Of a DNA stretch of 64,000 nucleotides, positions 33,247 to 47,252 are shown in pieces. Location: contig CP126205.1 of NCBI GenBank assembly GCA_030272155.1, positions 3,460,501-3,524,500 of the forward strand, read 5' to 3'. Below the pieces are notes generated by a model. That model was given only the letters and a program-made list of their open reading frames with translations, was not told where the DNA came from and made no database searches. Position 1 is the stretch's first letter; every line of letters begins with the position of its first letter. Source of the stretch: Tetradesmus obliquus. Its lineage: Eukaryota > Chlorophyta > Chlorophyceae > Sphaeropleales > Scenedesmaceae. The position numbers were made by a program, and so were the translations under genes.

Positions 33247-34068
33247 TTGCGCGACTGTGATTTTTTTTTGTTTGAAGCAAGAACGTTACAAGGGCTAACC
33301 AAAATAACTGTGCACTGGCTGAAGGATGCGGGTTGGCAAGGGTGCCGGTGCACCGCCACAGGAAAGTCACTGGTCGGCTAAAATTCCTACTGGTCGTTTT
33401 TCTCCCGTACGTTCCATCACCAAGCATGTGAGGCCTTCAATTGCTTAGGACCGACATGCAAAGGTAAGTGGAACGGCCTTCGAATTGTCGCTGCGGTCGA
33501 ATTTGTGGTCCGGCGCGCGCACCGGCCCATTTTGGAAAGGTGCTTGGTGGACATCGCAAGTGCACAGTTATTTAGGTCAACCCTTGTAACGTTCTTGCTT
33601 CAAAAAAAAAAAAAGTATAATTATTGTTATTACTCTTTGTACAATGTTGATTTCTCAAAATTCAAGCCATACGAAAGTCCTGGCTGAAGGATGCGGGTTG
33701 GCAAGGGTGCCGGTGCACCGCCACTGGAAAGTCACTGGTCGGCTAAAATTCCTACTGGTCGCTTTTCTCCCGTACGTTCCGTCACCAAGCATGTGCGGCC
33801 TTCACCTGCCTAGGACCGACATGCAAAGGTAAGCGGAGCGGCCTTCGAATTGTCGCTGCGGTCGAATTTTCGGTCCGGCGCGCGCACCGGCCCATTTTGG
33901 AAAGGTGCTTGGTGGACATCGTGAAAGTAAAATTATTGTTATAACTCTTTGTAAAATGTTGATATCTCAAAATTTAAGCCATACGAAAGTCCTGGCTTTT
34001 TTTTTTTGAAGCAAGAACGTTACTGCTTTCTTTATTTTATTGTTCGAAAGTCCTGGCTGAAGGATGCG

Positions 34069-34072
<4 letters not shown>

Positions 34073-34109
<37 letters not shown>

Positions 34110-34283
34110 AAGCAAGAACGTTACAAGGGCTGACCTAAATAACTGTGCACTTGCTCCATAAAAAGATCCATTGAGAGAGTGAGGCAACCTGTTCCGCACT
34201 CACTCCACAGGTCTCTTGTACCAAGAGACGCTGTCACACGATCATGCAGACAGCCCCTTGCGGAGCAGCCCCGAAAGGCATCC
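34073..34283 (-). mobile_element. LINE tail in satellite
   Basis: T-run and about 175 bp of LINE 3' UTR, flanked by a 12-bp duplication AGGATGCGGGTT at 34061-34072 and 34284-34295. It is a single copy in the window, so it is younger than the amplified insertions around it. Confidence 0.85.
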
Positions 34284-36391
34284 AGGATGCGGGTTGGCAA
34301 GGGTGCCGGTGCACCGCCACTGGAAAGTCACTGGTCGGCTAAAATTCCTACTGGTCGCTTTTCTCCCGTACGTTCCGTCACCAAGCATGTGCGGCCTTCA
34401 CCTGCCTAGGACCGACATGCAAAGGTAAGCTGAGCGGCCTTCGAATTGTCGCTGCGGTCGAATTTTCGGTCCGGCGCGCGCACCGGCCCATTTTGGAAAG
34501 GTGCTTGGAGGACATCGTGAAAATATAATTATTGTTATAACTCTTTGTAAAATGTTGATTACTCAAAATTCAAGCCATACGAAAGTCCTGGCTGAAGGAT
34601 GCGGGTTGGCAAGGGTGCCGGGGCACCGCCACTGGAAAGTCACTGGTCGGCTAAAAATCCTACTGGTCGCTTTTCTCCCGTGCGTTCCGTCACCAAGCAT
34701 GTGCGGCCTTCACCTGCCTAGGACCGACATGCAAAGGTAAGCGGAGCGGCCTTCGAATTGTCGCTGCGGTCGAATTTTCGGTCCGGCGCGCGCACCAGCC
34801 CATTTTGGACAGGTGCTTGGTGGACATCGTGAAAGTATAATTATTGTTATAACTCTTTGTAAAATGTTGATTACTCAAAATTCAAGCCATACGAAAGTCC
34901 TAGCTTTTTTTTATTGTTCGAAAGTCCTGGCTGAAGGATGCGGGTTGGCAAGGGTGCCGGTGCACCGCCACTGGAAGGTGCCGGTGCACCGCCACTGGAA
35001 AGTCACTGGTCGGCTAAAATTCCTACTGGTCGCTTTTCTCCCGTACGTTCCGTCACCAAGCATGTGCGGCCTTCACCTGCCTAGGACCGACATGCAAAGG
35101 TAAGCGGAGCGGCCTTCAAATTGTCGCTGCGGTCGAATTTTCGGTCCAGTCACGGTCTGTCACACATCACAGGACGTCATTGCGCGACTGCGGAACAGGT
35201 TGCCTCACTCTCTCAATGGATCTTTTTATGGAGCAAGTGCACAGTTATTTAGGTCAGCCCTTGTAACGTTCTTGCTTCAAAAAAAAAAAAAAAAAAAAAT
35301 TGCGCGACTGCGATTTTTTTTTTTTTTTTTTTTTTTGAAGCAAGAACGTTACAAGGGCTGACCTAAATAACTGTGCACTTGCTCCATAAAAAGATCCATT
35401 GAGAGAGTGAGGCAACCTGTTCCGCACTCACTCCACAGGTCTCTTGTACCAAGAGACGCTGTCACACGATCATGCAGACAGCCCCTTGCGACTGCGATTT
35501 TAGTGGAGTCTGGGCACTCGGTCAGGTCCTGGATGCCTTTCGGGGCTGCTCCGCAAGGGGCTGTCTGCATGATCGTGTGACAGCGTCTCTTGGTACAAGA
35601 GACCTGTGGAGTGAGTGCGGAACAGGTTGCCTCACTCTCTCAATGGATCTTTTTATGGAGCAAGTGCACAGTTATTTAGGTCAGCCCTTGTAACGTTCTT
35701 GCTTCCAAAAAAAAAAAAAAAAAAAAAAAATTGCGCGACTGTGATTTTTTTTTGTTTGAAGCAAGAACGTTACAAGGGCTAACCAAAATAACTGTGCACT
35801 GGCTGAAGGATGCGGGTTGGCAAGGGTGCCGGTGCACCGCCACAGGAAAGTCACTGGTCGGCTAAAATTCCTACTGGTCGTTTTTCTCCCGTACGTTCCA
35901 TCACCAAGCATGTGAGGCCTTCAATTGCTTAGGACCGACATGCAAAGGTAAGTGGAACGGCCTTCGAATTGTCGCTGCGGTCGAATTTGTGGTCCGGCGC
36001 GCGCACCGGCCCATTTTGGAAAGGTGCTTGGTGGACATCGCAAGTGCACAGTTATTTAGGTCAACCCTTGTAACGTTCTTGCTTCAAAAAAAAAAGTATA
36101 ATTATTGTTATAACTCTTTGTAAAATGTTGATTTCTCAAAATTCAAGCCATACGAAAGTCCTGGCTGAAGGATGCGGGATGGCAAGGGTGCCGGTGCACC
36201 GCCACTGGAAAGTCACTGGTCGGCTAAAAATCCTACTGGTCGCTTTTCTCCCGTGCGTTCCGTCACCAAGCATGTGCGGCCTTCACCTGCCTAGGACCGA
36301 CATGCAAAGGTAAGCGGAGCGGCCTTCGAATTGTTGCTGCGGTCGAATTTTCGGTCCGGCGCGCGCACCGGCCCATTTTGGAAAGGTGCTT

Positions 36392-36526
36392 TTTTTTTTT
36401 TTTTTATTTTGAAGCAAGAACGTTACAAGGGCGGACCTAAATAACTGTGCACTTGCTCCATAAAAAGATCCATTGAGAGAATGAGGCAACCTGTTCCGCA
36501 CTCACTCCACAGGTCTCTTGTACCAA
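36392..36526 (-). mobile_element. LINE tail that became part of a composite satellite unit
   Basis: T-run interrupted by a single A (ATTTT), then about 118 bp of LINE terminus, flanked by GAAAGGTGCTT at 36381-36391 and 36527-36537. The identical event, with the same A in the T-run and the same breakpoint, recurs with T-runs near 39426, 42163, 44521, 50555, 51017, 54085, 54547, 59881, 60342, 61489 and 61948. Confidence 0.88.
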
Positions 36527-39500
36527 GAAAGGTGCTTGGTGGACATCGTGAAAGTATAAAGATTGTTATTACTCTTTGTAAAATGTTGATTTCTCAAAAT
36601 TCAAGCCATACGAAAGTCCTGGCTGAAGGATGCGGGTTGGCAAGGGTGCCGGTGCACCGCCACTGGAAAGTCACTGGTCGGCTAAAATTCCTACTGGTCG
36701 CTTTTCTCCCGTACGTTCCGTCACCAAGCATGTGCGGCCTTCACCTGCCTAGGACCGACATGCAAAGGTAAGCGGAGCGGCCTTCGAATTGTCGCTGCGG
36801 TCGAATTTTCGGTCCGGCGCGCGCACCGGCCCATTTTGGAAAGGTGCTTGGTGGACATCGTGAAAGTAAAATTATTGTTATAACTCTTTGTAAAATGTTG
36901 ATATCTCAAAATTTAAGCCATACGAAAGTCCTGGCTTTTTTTTTTTTGAAGCAAGAACGTTACTGCTTTCTTTATTTTATTGTTCGAAAGTCCTGGCTGA
37001 AGGATGCGGGTTGGCAAGGGTGCCGGTGCACCGCCACTGGAAAGTCACTGGTCGGCTAAAATTCCTACTGGTCGCTTTTCTCCCGTACGTTCCGTCACCA
37101 AGCATGTGCGGCCTTCACCTGCCTAGGACCGACATGCAAAGGTAAGCTGAGCGGCCTTCGAATTGTCGCTGCGGTCGAATTTTCGGTCCGGCGCGCGCAC
37201 CGGCCCATTTTGGAAAGGTGCTTGGAGGACATCGTGAAAATATAATTATTGTTATAACTCTTTGTAAAATGTTGATTACTCAAAATTCAAGCCATACGAA
37301 AGTCCTGGCTGAAGGATGCGGGTTGGCAAGGGTGCCGGGGCACCGCCACTGGAAAGTCACTGGTCGGCTAAAAATCCTACTGGTCGCTTTTCTCCCGTGC
37401 GTTCCGTCACCAAGCATGTGCGGCCTTCACCTGCCTAGGACCGACATGCAAAGGTAAGCGGAGCGGCCTTCGAATTGTCGCTGCGGTCGAATTTTCGGTC
37501 CGGCGCGCGCACCGGCCCATTTTGGAAAGGTGCTTGGTGGACATCGTGAAAGTATAATTATTGTTATTACTCTTTGTAAAATGTTGATTACTCAAAATTC
37601 AAGCCATACGAAAGTCCTGGCTGAAGGATGCGGGTTGGCAAGGGTGCCGGTGCACCGCCACTGGAAAGTCACTGGTCGGCTAAAAATCCTACTGGTCGCT
37701 TTTCTCCCGTACGTTCCGTCACCAAGCATGTGCGGCCTTCACCTGCCTAGGACCGACATGCAAAGGTAAGCGGAGCGGCCTTCGAATTGTCGCTGCGGTC
37801 GAATTTTCGGTCCGGCGCGCGCACCGGCCCATTTTGGACAGGTGCTTGGTGGACATCGTGAAAGTATAATTATTGTTATAACTCTTTGTAAAATGTTGAT
37901 TACTCAAAATTCAAGCCATACGAAAGTCCTAGCTTTTTTTTATTGTTCGAAAGTCCTGGCTGAAGGATGCGGGTTGGCAAGGGTGCCGGTGCACCGCCAC
38001 TGGAAGGTGCCGGTGCACCGCCACTGGAAAGTCACTGGTCGGCTAAAATTCCTACTGGTCGCTTTTCTCCCGTACGTTCCGTCACCAAGCATGTGCGGCC
38101 TTCACCTGCCTAGGACCGACATGCAAAGGTAAGCGGAGCGGCCTTCAAATTGTCGCTGCGGTCGAATTTTCGGTCCAGTCACGGTCTGTCACACATCACA
38201 GGACGTCATTGCGCGACTGCGGAACAGGTTGCCTCACTCTCTCAATGGATCTTTTTATGGAGCAAGTGCACAGTTATTTAGGTCAGCCCTTGTAACGTTC
38301 TTGCTTCAAAAAAAAAAAAAAAAAAAAAATTGCGCGACTGCGATTTTTTTTTTTTTTTTTTTTTTTTGGAGCAAGAACGTTACAAGGGCTGACCTAAATA
38401 ACTGTGCACTTGCTCCATAAAAAGATCCATTGAGAGAGTGAGGCAACCTGTTCCGCACTCACTCCACAGGTCTCTTGTACCAAGAGACGCTGTCACACGA
38501 TCATGCAGACAGCCCCTTGCGACTGCGATTTTAGTGGAGTCTGGGCACTCGGTCAGGTCCTGGATGCCTTTCGGGGCTGCTCCGCAAGGGGCTGTCTGCA
38601 TGATCGTGTGACAGCGTCTCTTGGTACAAGAGACCTGTGGAGTGAGTGCGGAACAGGTTGCCTCACTCTCTCAATGGATCTTTTTATGGAGCAAGTGCAC
38701 AGTTATTTAGGTCAGCCCTTGTAACGTTCTTGCTTCCAAAAAAAAAAAAAAAAAAAAAAAAAATTGCGCGACTGTGATTTTTTTTTGTTTGAAGCAAGAA
38801 CGTTACAAGGGCTAACCAAAATAACTGTGCACTGGCTGAAGGATGCGGGTTGGCAAGGGTGCCGGTGCACCGCCACAGGAAAGTCACTGGTCGGCTAAAA
38901 TTCCTACTGGTCGTTTTTCTCCCGTACGTTCCATCACCAAGCATGTGAGGCCTTCAATTGCTTAGGACCGACATGCAAAGGTAAGTGGAACGGCCTTCGA
39001 ATTGTCGCTGCGGTCGAATTTGTGGTCCGGCGCGCGCACCGGCCCATTTTGGAAAGGTGCTTGGTGGACATCGCAAGTGCACAGTTATTTAGGTCAACCC
39101 TTGTAACGTTCTTGCTTCAAAAAAAAAAAAGTATAATTATTGTTATAACTCTTTGTAAAATGTTGATTTCTCAAAATTCAAGCCATACGAAAGTCCTGGC
39201 TGAAGGATGCGGGATGGCAAGGGTGCCGGTGCACCGCCACTGGAAAGTCACTGGTCGGCTAAAAATCCTACTGGTCGCTTTTCTCCCGTGCGTTCCGTCA
39301 CCAAGCATGTGCGGCCTTCACCTGCCTAGGACCGACATGCAAAGGTAAGCGGAGCGGCCTTCGAATTGTTGCTGCGGTCGAATTTTCGGTCCGGCGCGCG
39401 CACCGGCCCATTTTGGAAAGGTGCTTTTTTTTTTTTTTTTATTTTGAAGCAAGAACGTTACAAGGGCGGACCTAAATAACTGTGCACTTGCTCCATAAAA

Positions 39501-42500
39501 AGATCCATTGAGAGAATGAGGCAACCTGTTCCGCACTCACTCCACAGGTCTCTTGTACCAAGAAAGGTGCTTGGTGGACATCGTGAAAGTATAAAGATTG
39601 TTATTACTCTTTGTAAAATGTTGATTTCTCAAAATTCAAGCCATACGAAAGTCCTGGCTGAAGGATGCGGGTTGGCAAGGGTGCCGGTGCACCGCCACTG
39701 GAAAGTCACTGGTCGGCTAAAATTCCTACTGGTCGCTTTTCTCCCGTACGTTCCGTCACCAAGCATGTGCGGCCTTCACCTGCCTAGGACCGACATGCAA
39801 AGGTAAGCGGAGCGGCCTTCGAATTGTCGCTGCGGTCGAATTTTCGGTCCGGCGCGCGCACCGGCCCATTTTGGAAAGGTGCTTGGTGGACATCGTGAAA
39901 GTAAAATTATTGTTATAACTCTTTGTAAAATGTTGATATCTCAAAATTTAAGCCATACGAAAGTCCTGGCTTTTTTTTTTTGAAGCAAGAACGTTACTGC
40001 TTTCTTTATTTTATTGTTCGAAAGTCCTGGCTGAAGGATGCGGGTTGGCAAGGGTGCCGGTGCACCGCCACTGGAAAGTCACTGGTCGGCTAAAATTCCT
40101 ACTGGTCGCTTTTCTCCCGTACGTTCCGTCACCAAGCATGTGCGGCCTTCACCTGCCTAGGACCGACATGCAAAGGTAAGCTGAGCGGCCTTCGAATTGT
40201 CGCTGCGGTCGAATTTTCGGTCCGGCGCGCGCACCGGCCCATTTTGGAAAGGTGCTTGGAGGACATCGTGAAAATATAATTATTGTTATAACTCTTTGTA
40301 AAATGTTGATTACTCAAAATTCAAGCCATACGAAAGTCCTGGCTGAAGGATGCGGGTTGGCAAGGGTGCCGGGGCACCGCCACTGGAAAGTCACTGGTCG
40401 GCTAAAAATCCTACTGGTCGCTTTTCTCCCGTGCGTTCCGTCACCAAGCATGTGCGGCCTTCACCTGCCTAGGACCGACATGCAAAGGTAAGCGGAGCGG
40501 CCTTCGAATTGTCGCTGCGGTCGAATTTTCGGTCCGGCGCGCGCACCGGCCCATTTTGGAAAGGTGCTTGGTGGACATCGTGAAAGTATAATTATTGTTA
40601 TTACTCTTTGTAAAATGTTGATTACTCAAAATTCAAGCCATACGAAAGTCCTGGCTGAAGGATGCGGGTTGGCAAGGGTGCCGGTGCACCGCCACTGGAA
40701 AGTCACTGGTCGGCTAAAAATCCTACTGGTCGCTTTTCTCCCGTACGTTCCGTCACCAAGCATGTGCGGCCTTCACCTGCCTAGGACCGACATGCAAAGG
40801 TAAGCGGAGCGGCCTTCAAATTGTCGCTGCGGTCGAATTTTCGGTCCAGTCACGGTCTGTCACACATCACAGGACGTCATTGCGCGACTGCAGGTCAGCC
40901 CTTGTAACGTTCTTGCTTCAAAAAAAAAAAAAAAAAAAAAAAAAAATTGCGCGACTGCGGAACAGGTTGCCTCACTCTCTCAATGGATCTTTTTATGGAG
41001 CAAGTGCACAGTTATTTAGGTCAGCCCTTGTAACGTTCTTGCTTCAAAAAAAAAAAAAAAAAAAAAAAAATTGCGCGACTGCGATTTTTTTTTTTTTTTT
41101 TTTTTTTTGAAGCAAGAACGTTACAAGGGCTGACCTAAATAACTGTGCACTTGCTCCATAAAAAGATCCATTGAGAGAGTGAGGCAACCTGTTCCGCACT
41201 CACTCCACAGGTCTCTTGTACCAAGAGACGCTGTCACACGATCATGCAGACAGCCCCTTGCGACTGCGATTTTAGTGGAGTCTGGGCACTCGGTCAGGTC
41301 CTGGATGCCTTTCGGGGCTGCTCCGCAAGGGGCTGTCTGCATGATCGTGTGACAGCGTCTCTTGGTACAAGAGACCTGTGGAGTGAGTGCGGAACAGGTT
41401 GCCTCACTCTCTCAATGGATCTTTTTATGGAGCAAGTGCACAGTTATTTAGGTCAGCCCTTGTAACGTTCTTGCTTCCAAAAAAAAAAAAAAAAAAAAAA
41501 ATTGCGCGACTGTGATTTTTTTTTGTTTGAAGCAAGAACGTTACAAGGGCTAACCAAAATAACTGTGCACTGGCTGAAGGATGCGGGTTGGCAAGGGTGC
41601 CGGTGCACCGCCACAGGAAAGTCACTGGTCGGCTAAAATTCCTACTGGTCGTTTTTCTCCCGTACGTTCCATCACCAAGCATGTGAGGCCTTCAATTGCT
41701 TAGGACCGACATGCAAAGGTAAGTGGAACGGCCTTCGAATTGTCGCTGCGGTCGAATTTGTGGTCCGGCGCGCGCACCGGCCCATTTTGGAAAGGTGCTT
41801 GGTGGACATCGCAAGTGCACAGTTATTTAGGTCAACCCTTGTAACGTTCTTGCTTCAAAAAAAAAAAGTATAATTATTGTTATAACTCTTTGTAAAATGT
41901 TGATTTCTCAAAATTCAAGCCATACGAAAGTCCTGGCTGAAGGATGCGGGTTGGCAAGGGTGCCGGTGCACCGCCACTGGAAAGTCACTGGTCGGCTAAA
42001 AATCCTACTGGTCGCTTTTCTCCCGTGCGTTCCGTCACCAAGCATGTGCGGCCTTCACCTGCCTAGGACCGACATGCAAAGGTAAGCGGAGCGGCCTTCG
42101 AATTGTTGCTGCGGTCGAATTTTCGGTCCGGCGCGCGCACCGGCCCATTTTGGAAAGGTGCTTTTTTTTTTTTTTTTTTATTTTGAAGCAAGAACGTTAC
42201 AAGGGCGGACCTAAATAACTGTGCACTTGCTCCATAAAAAGATCCATTGAGAGAATGAGGCAACCTGTTCCGCACTCACTCCACAGGTCTCTTGTACCAA
42301 GAAAGGTGCTTGGTGGACATCGTGAAAGTATAAAGATTGTTATTACTCTTTGTAAAATGTTGATTTCTCAAAATTCAAGCCATACGAAAGTCCTGGCTGA
42401 AGGATGCGGGTTGGCAAGGGTGCCGGTGCACCGCCACTGGAAAGTCACTGGTCGGCTAAAATTCCTACTGGTCGCTTTTCTCCCGTACGTTCCGTCACCA

Positions 42501-42635
42501 AGCATGTGCGGCCTTCACCTGCCTAGGACCGACATGCAAAGGTAAGCGGAGCGGCCTTCGAATTGTCGCTGCGGTCGAATTTTCGGTCCGGCGCGCGCAC
42601 CGGCCCATTTTGGAAAGGTGCTTGGTGGACATCGT

Positions 42636-42744
42636 TTTTTTTTTTTTTTTTTTTTTTTTTTTGAAGCAAGAACGTTACAAGGGCTGACCTAAATAACTGT
42701 GCACTTGCTCCATAAAAAGATCCATTGAGAGAGTGAGGCAACCT
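42636..42744 (-). mobile_element. LINE tail in satellite
   Basis: T-run and about 80 bp of LINE terminus, flanked by a 15-bp duplication CTTGGTGGACATCGT at 42621-42635 and 42745-42759. Single copy. Confidence 0.85.
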
Positions 42745-42861
42745 CTTGGTGGACATCGTGGAAGTATAATTATTGTTATAACTCTTTGTAAAATGTTGAT
42801 TACTCAAAATTCAAGCCATACGAAAGTCCTAGCTTTTTTTTATTGTTCGAAAGTCCTGGCT

Positions 42862-43048
42862 TTTTTTTTTTTTTTTTTTTTTGGAAGCAAGAACGTTACA
42901 AGGGCTGACCTAAATAACTGTGCACTTGCTCCATAAAAAGATCCATTGAGAGAGTGAGGCAACCTGTTCCGCACTCACTCCACAGGTCTCTTGTACCAAG
43001 AGACGCTGTCACACGATCATGCAGACAGCCCCTTGCGGAGCAGCCCCC
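42862..43048 (-). mobile_element. LINE tail in satellite
   Basis: T-run and about 160 bp of LINE terminus, flanked by CGAAAGTCCTGGCT at 42848-42861 and 43049-43062. This is the same target sequence used by the insertion at 15680, but with a different truncation point. Confidence 0.83.
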
Positions 43049-43117
43049 CGAAAGTCCTGGCTGAAGGATGCGGGTTGGCAAGGGTGCCGGTGCACCGCCA
43101 CTGGAAAGTCACTGGTC

Positions 43118-43343
43118 TTCAAAAAAAAAAAATGATTTTAGTGGAGTCTGGGCACTCGGTCAGGTCCTGGATGCCTTTCGGGGCTGCTCCGCAAGGGGCT
43201 GTCTGCATGATCGTGTGACAGCGTCTCTTGGTACAAGAGACCTGTGGAGTGAGTGCGGAACAGGTTGCCTCATTCTCTCAATGGATCTTTTTATGGAGCA
43301 AGTGCACGGTTATTTAGGTCCGCCCTTGTAACGTTCTTGCTTC

Positions 43344-43370
<27 letters not shown>
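43118..43370 (+). mobile_element. LINE tail, plus orientation, with rearranged 5' end
   Basis: A TTC-poly-A fragment (43118-43131) is followed by LINE 3' UTR from GATTTTAGTGG to a poly-A run (about 43344-43370). Flanking duplication of about 12 bp, AAGTCACTGGTC, at 43106-43117 and 43370-43381. The extra 5' TTC-A run suggests a template jump from one LINE RNA end to another, or a nested event. Confidence 0.7.
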
Positions 43371-43374
<4 letters not shown>

Positions 43375-44823
43375 ACTGGTCGGCTAAAATTCCTACTGGT
43401 CGCTTTTCTCCCGTACGTTCCGTCACAAAGCATGTGAGGCCTTCATTTGCTTAGGACCGACATGCAAAGGTAAGCGGAGCGGCCTTCGAATTGTCGCTGC
43501 GGTCGAATTTTCGGTCCAGTCACGGTCTGTCACACATCACAGGACGTCATTGCGCGACTGTGATTTTTTTTGTTTGAAGCAAGAACGTTACAAGGGCTAA
43601 CCAAAATAACTGTGCACTGGCTGAAGGATGCGGGTTGGCAAGGGTGCCGGTGCACCGCCACTGGAAAGTCACTGGTCGGCTAAAATTCCTACTGGTCGTT
43701 TTTCTCCCGTACGTTCCATCACCAAGCATGTGAGGCCTTCAATTGCTTAGGACCGACATGCAAAGGTAAGCGGAGCGGCCTTCGAATTGTCGCTGCGGTC
43801 GAATTTGTGGTCCGGCGCGCGCACCGGCCCATTTTGGAAAGGTGCTTGGTGGATATCGCAAGTGCAAAGTTATTTAGGTCAGCCCTTGTAACGTTCTTGC
43901 TTCAAAAAAAAAAAGTATAATTATTGTTATAACTCTTTGTAAAATGTTGATATCTCAAAATTCAAGCCATACGAAAGTCCTGGCTGAAGGATGCGGGTTG
44001 GCAAGGGTGCCGGTGCACCGCCACTGGAAAGTCACTGGTCGGCTAAAAATCCTACTGGTCGCTTTTCTCCCGTGCGTTCCGTCACCAAGCATGTGCGGCC
44101 TTCACCTGCCTAGGACCGGCATGCAAAGGTAAGCGGAGCGGCCTTCGAATTGTCGCTGCGGTCGAATTTTCGGTCCGGCGCGCGCACCGGCCCATTTTGG
44201 AAAGGTGCTTGGTGGACATCGTGAAAGTATAATTATTGTTATAACTCTTTGTAAAATGTTGATTTCTCAAAATTCAAGCCATACGAAAGTCCTGGCTGAA
44301 GGATGCGGGATGGCAAGGGTGCCGGTGCACCGCCACTGGAAAGTCACTGGTCGGCTAAAAATCCTACTGGTCGCTTTTCTCCCGTGCGTTCCGTCACCAA
44401 GCATGTGCGGCCTTCACCTGCCTAGGACCGACATGCAAAGGTAAGCGGAGCGGCCTTCGAATTGTTGCTGCGGTCGAATTTTCGGTCCGGCGCGCGCACC
44501 GGCCCATTTTGGAAAGGTGCTTTTTTTTTTTTTTTTTATTTTGAAGCAAGAACGTTACAAGGGCGGACCTAAATAACTGTGCACTTGCTCCATAAAAAGA
44601 TCCATTGAGAGAATGAGGCAACCTGTTCCGCACTCACTCCACAGGTCTCTTGTACCAAGAAAGGTGCTTGGTGGACATCGTGAAAGTATAAAGATTGTTA
44701 TTACTCTTTGTAAAATGTTGATTTCTCAAAATTCAAGCCATACGAAAGTCCTGGCTGAAGGATGCGGGTTGGCAAGGGTGCCGGTGCACCGCCACTGGAA
44801 AGTCACTGGTCGGCTAAAATTCC

Positions 44824-44865
<42 letters not shown>

Positions 44866-45653
44866 AAGCAAGAACGTTACAAGGGCGGACCTAAATAACC
44901 GTGCACTTGCTCCATAAAAAGATCCATTGAGAGAATGAGGCAACCTGTTCCGCACTCACTCCACAGGTCTCTTGTACCAAGAGACGCTGTCACACGATCA
45001 TGCAGACAGCCCCTTGCGGAGCAGCCCCGAAAGGCATCCAGGACCTGACCGAGTGCCCAGACTCCACTAAAATCACAGTCGCGCAATGACGTCTTGTGAT
45101 GCGTGACAGACCGTGACTGGCCCTTGAAACAAAAACTGTCAGCATAGTGTAACTGTTATCTATCGCTGCATGGTGACTTGCACACCTCTAAAAGCTGCAC
45201 TTTACAGGCAGCATTACGACACCTACACAAGACGCCTATTAATAGGTGACGGATTGTCGACACAGACAATCCCCACCTGACTATTCATAGACTCTCCACT
45301 TCATGCAAAGCACATCCTGCTACTGACCGAACACACCCCTATGAGATATGTGGCATTCTGTAGGAAATGACACCACCTCAGGCACACAAAGCCACACACA
45401 CACAAACTTATCCACACATGCTGCACACATCCTCGTACTCTGCTACCCACACGCACGCATACATAACGTACTCTGCTACCCACTCACATGCATACATAAC
45501 GTATCCCGGCCATCAACTTAGCCTTTGCCATACTATTTTGCAACACATCACAACGAGGAACGACGGCCACTACTCCAACGAATGCATTGTACACCCTGCC
45601 CGAACCGTCAAGACAGACCACCACGCCTCGTAGACCCGTGCCCAATCCATCCC

Positions 45654-47076
45654 TCACATGCCCGCCGCGCTGGCCCGAACCTTGACGCGCCCATTTGCGC
45701 CCATCCTATACAGTGCTCCCCACTTCTGCTCAAAGTCAACAAGTTTGATCTCAGGCGACCTTCCCTGCAGCCATGCAAACGGTATCCCACAACCTATCCT
45801 AACATCTACTTCCACCCTATCCCACTCCCTCTGAATTTGCTGCCGCAGCTCTGCCAGAAACCTACACGCCACAGCCTTAGCAGCGTATGATGAGCTGCCC
45901 GGCTCGCCAGTTGTACCCCGTTGACTGCCCATGCTGCTGCTGTTGCTGCTGCTGTCCTCTGCATCGCTGATGCCGTGGCTCTGAGATTGAGAATTGCTGC
46001 CTGCATTGCGGCTGCCGCTGCCATCGCTGCCATCTGCACTGGCCACAATCACGCCAGGCCTGATGCTGCTGCAACGCACCACCCAAATGGACTCCAGCAG
46101 CAGCAGACGCAGCTGCGTCCACATCTGCTGCTGTCCTGCTGGCGGCGCCCACACACTGAAGTCATCCAGCAGCAGCAGACGGCTGTTATTAACAGGGACC
46201 ACTGCTCCGGGCTGCACACGCTGCCACACCTTTTGCGCGTACCACTGCCACGCTGCTGCAGCTACAGGGCACTCCACTAACAAGTGGGTGAGGGTCTCCA
46301 GTTGCTGCGGCTGCTGGCACTGCTGTGCTGGGCAGGTAAAGTGAGCCGGCGCGTGCCTGCTGGATGCCAGCATGCGCCGTGCGCCTACCTTCACTCCTGC
46401 ATGCAGAAGCCGCCAGCCAAACACTCGCAGCCGCCTCGGCAGCTGGGTGTCTTTTAGCCGCTGATAACTCGCCACCCAGCGGTGCTGCCTGGCATTGGCA
46501 GCACCCATGGAGTGAGTGATCGGGTCCAGTAGATCATTGTGTGCTGGGCAGCTGATGCGCTGTTGTTGCTGCTCCTGTTGCTGCCGTTGAGCCGTGACTA
46601 CTGCTGCTGCTGTTGCCGCGCGCTGTCTTGGCAGCTCCCGCTCCCTGGACGGATCCATCTAGGACGCATGGTAAGCCGCCATCATAGCTGCGCCGCTAAA
46701 CCGCTGGCTGCCACTGCTGCTGCTGCTACGATTGCCAGGCGCCTCGCTATTTTGCTGCATTTGCTGGAAGGACCGTTTCTGAGCTGCCTCCATCTCCTGC
46801 AAGCCGTCCTGTGGCGCCTCAGCACCCAGGCGGTTGCGCCAAAGGCGCGGGCGCATGCCGACACCTGATACCCATCCCTCTTTGCACTGCCGACTGCATT
46901 GCTCCTGCAGCAGCCTGCATGTTGCCACCTTTGGCGTGAACTGCAGCAAGCTGACAGCAAACCCCATCCCCCATACACTAGGATCTACACGAATGTCTGC
47001 CCAAGCCCCCACCAGGTACCATGACGGCGTGCTTCGCGATTGCTGCTGCTGCTGCTGTTGCTGGTGTTGTCCTTGG

Positions 47077-47130
<54 letters not shown>

Positions 47131-47139
47131 CCCTGGTGG

Positions 47140-47170
<31 letters not shown>

Positions 47171-47252
47171 GTTCCTGTTGTCGTGGCTGCCGCTGTTGCC
47201 GTGCTGCTGGCTGCTGCCGCTGTTGCTGCTGCTGCTGCCGCTGCTGCCGCTG
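45654..47252 (-). pseudogene. LINE ORF2 C-terminal fragment
   Basis: Matches the last third of the intact ORF2 (end of the polyQ linker, zinc-finger tail, C terminus). One difference replaces the Trp before MDPSRERE with an amber stop (about 46659-46661), so it is broken as well as 5'-truncated. The zinc motif THLLVECP is preserved. Confidence 0.85.

Larger units (their letters stand above)
28997..44827 (+). repeat. Satellite block 4 with higher-order units
   Basis: Long run of 312-bp monomers interleaved with LINE tails; no gene is seen. 29.54-32.70 kb duplicates 13.80-16.96 kb at an offset of 15.74 kb, including shared insertions. From about 32.6 kb a higher-order unit recurs, with the head-to-head LINE pair at about 33.0, 35.5, 38.5 and 41.3 kb (spacing 2.5-3.0 kb). 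Individual insertions inside the block are listed separately where they show clear flanking duplications. Confidence 0.9.
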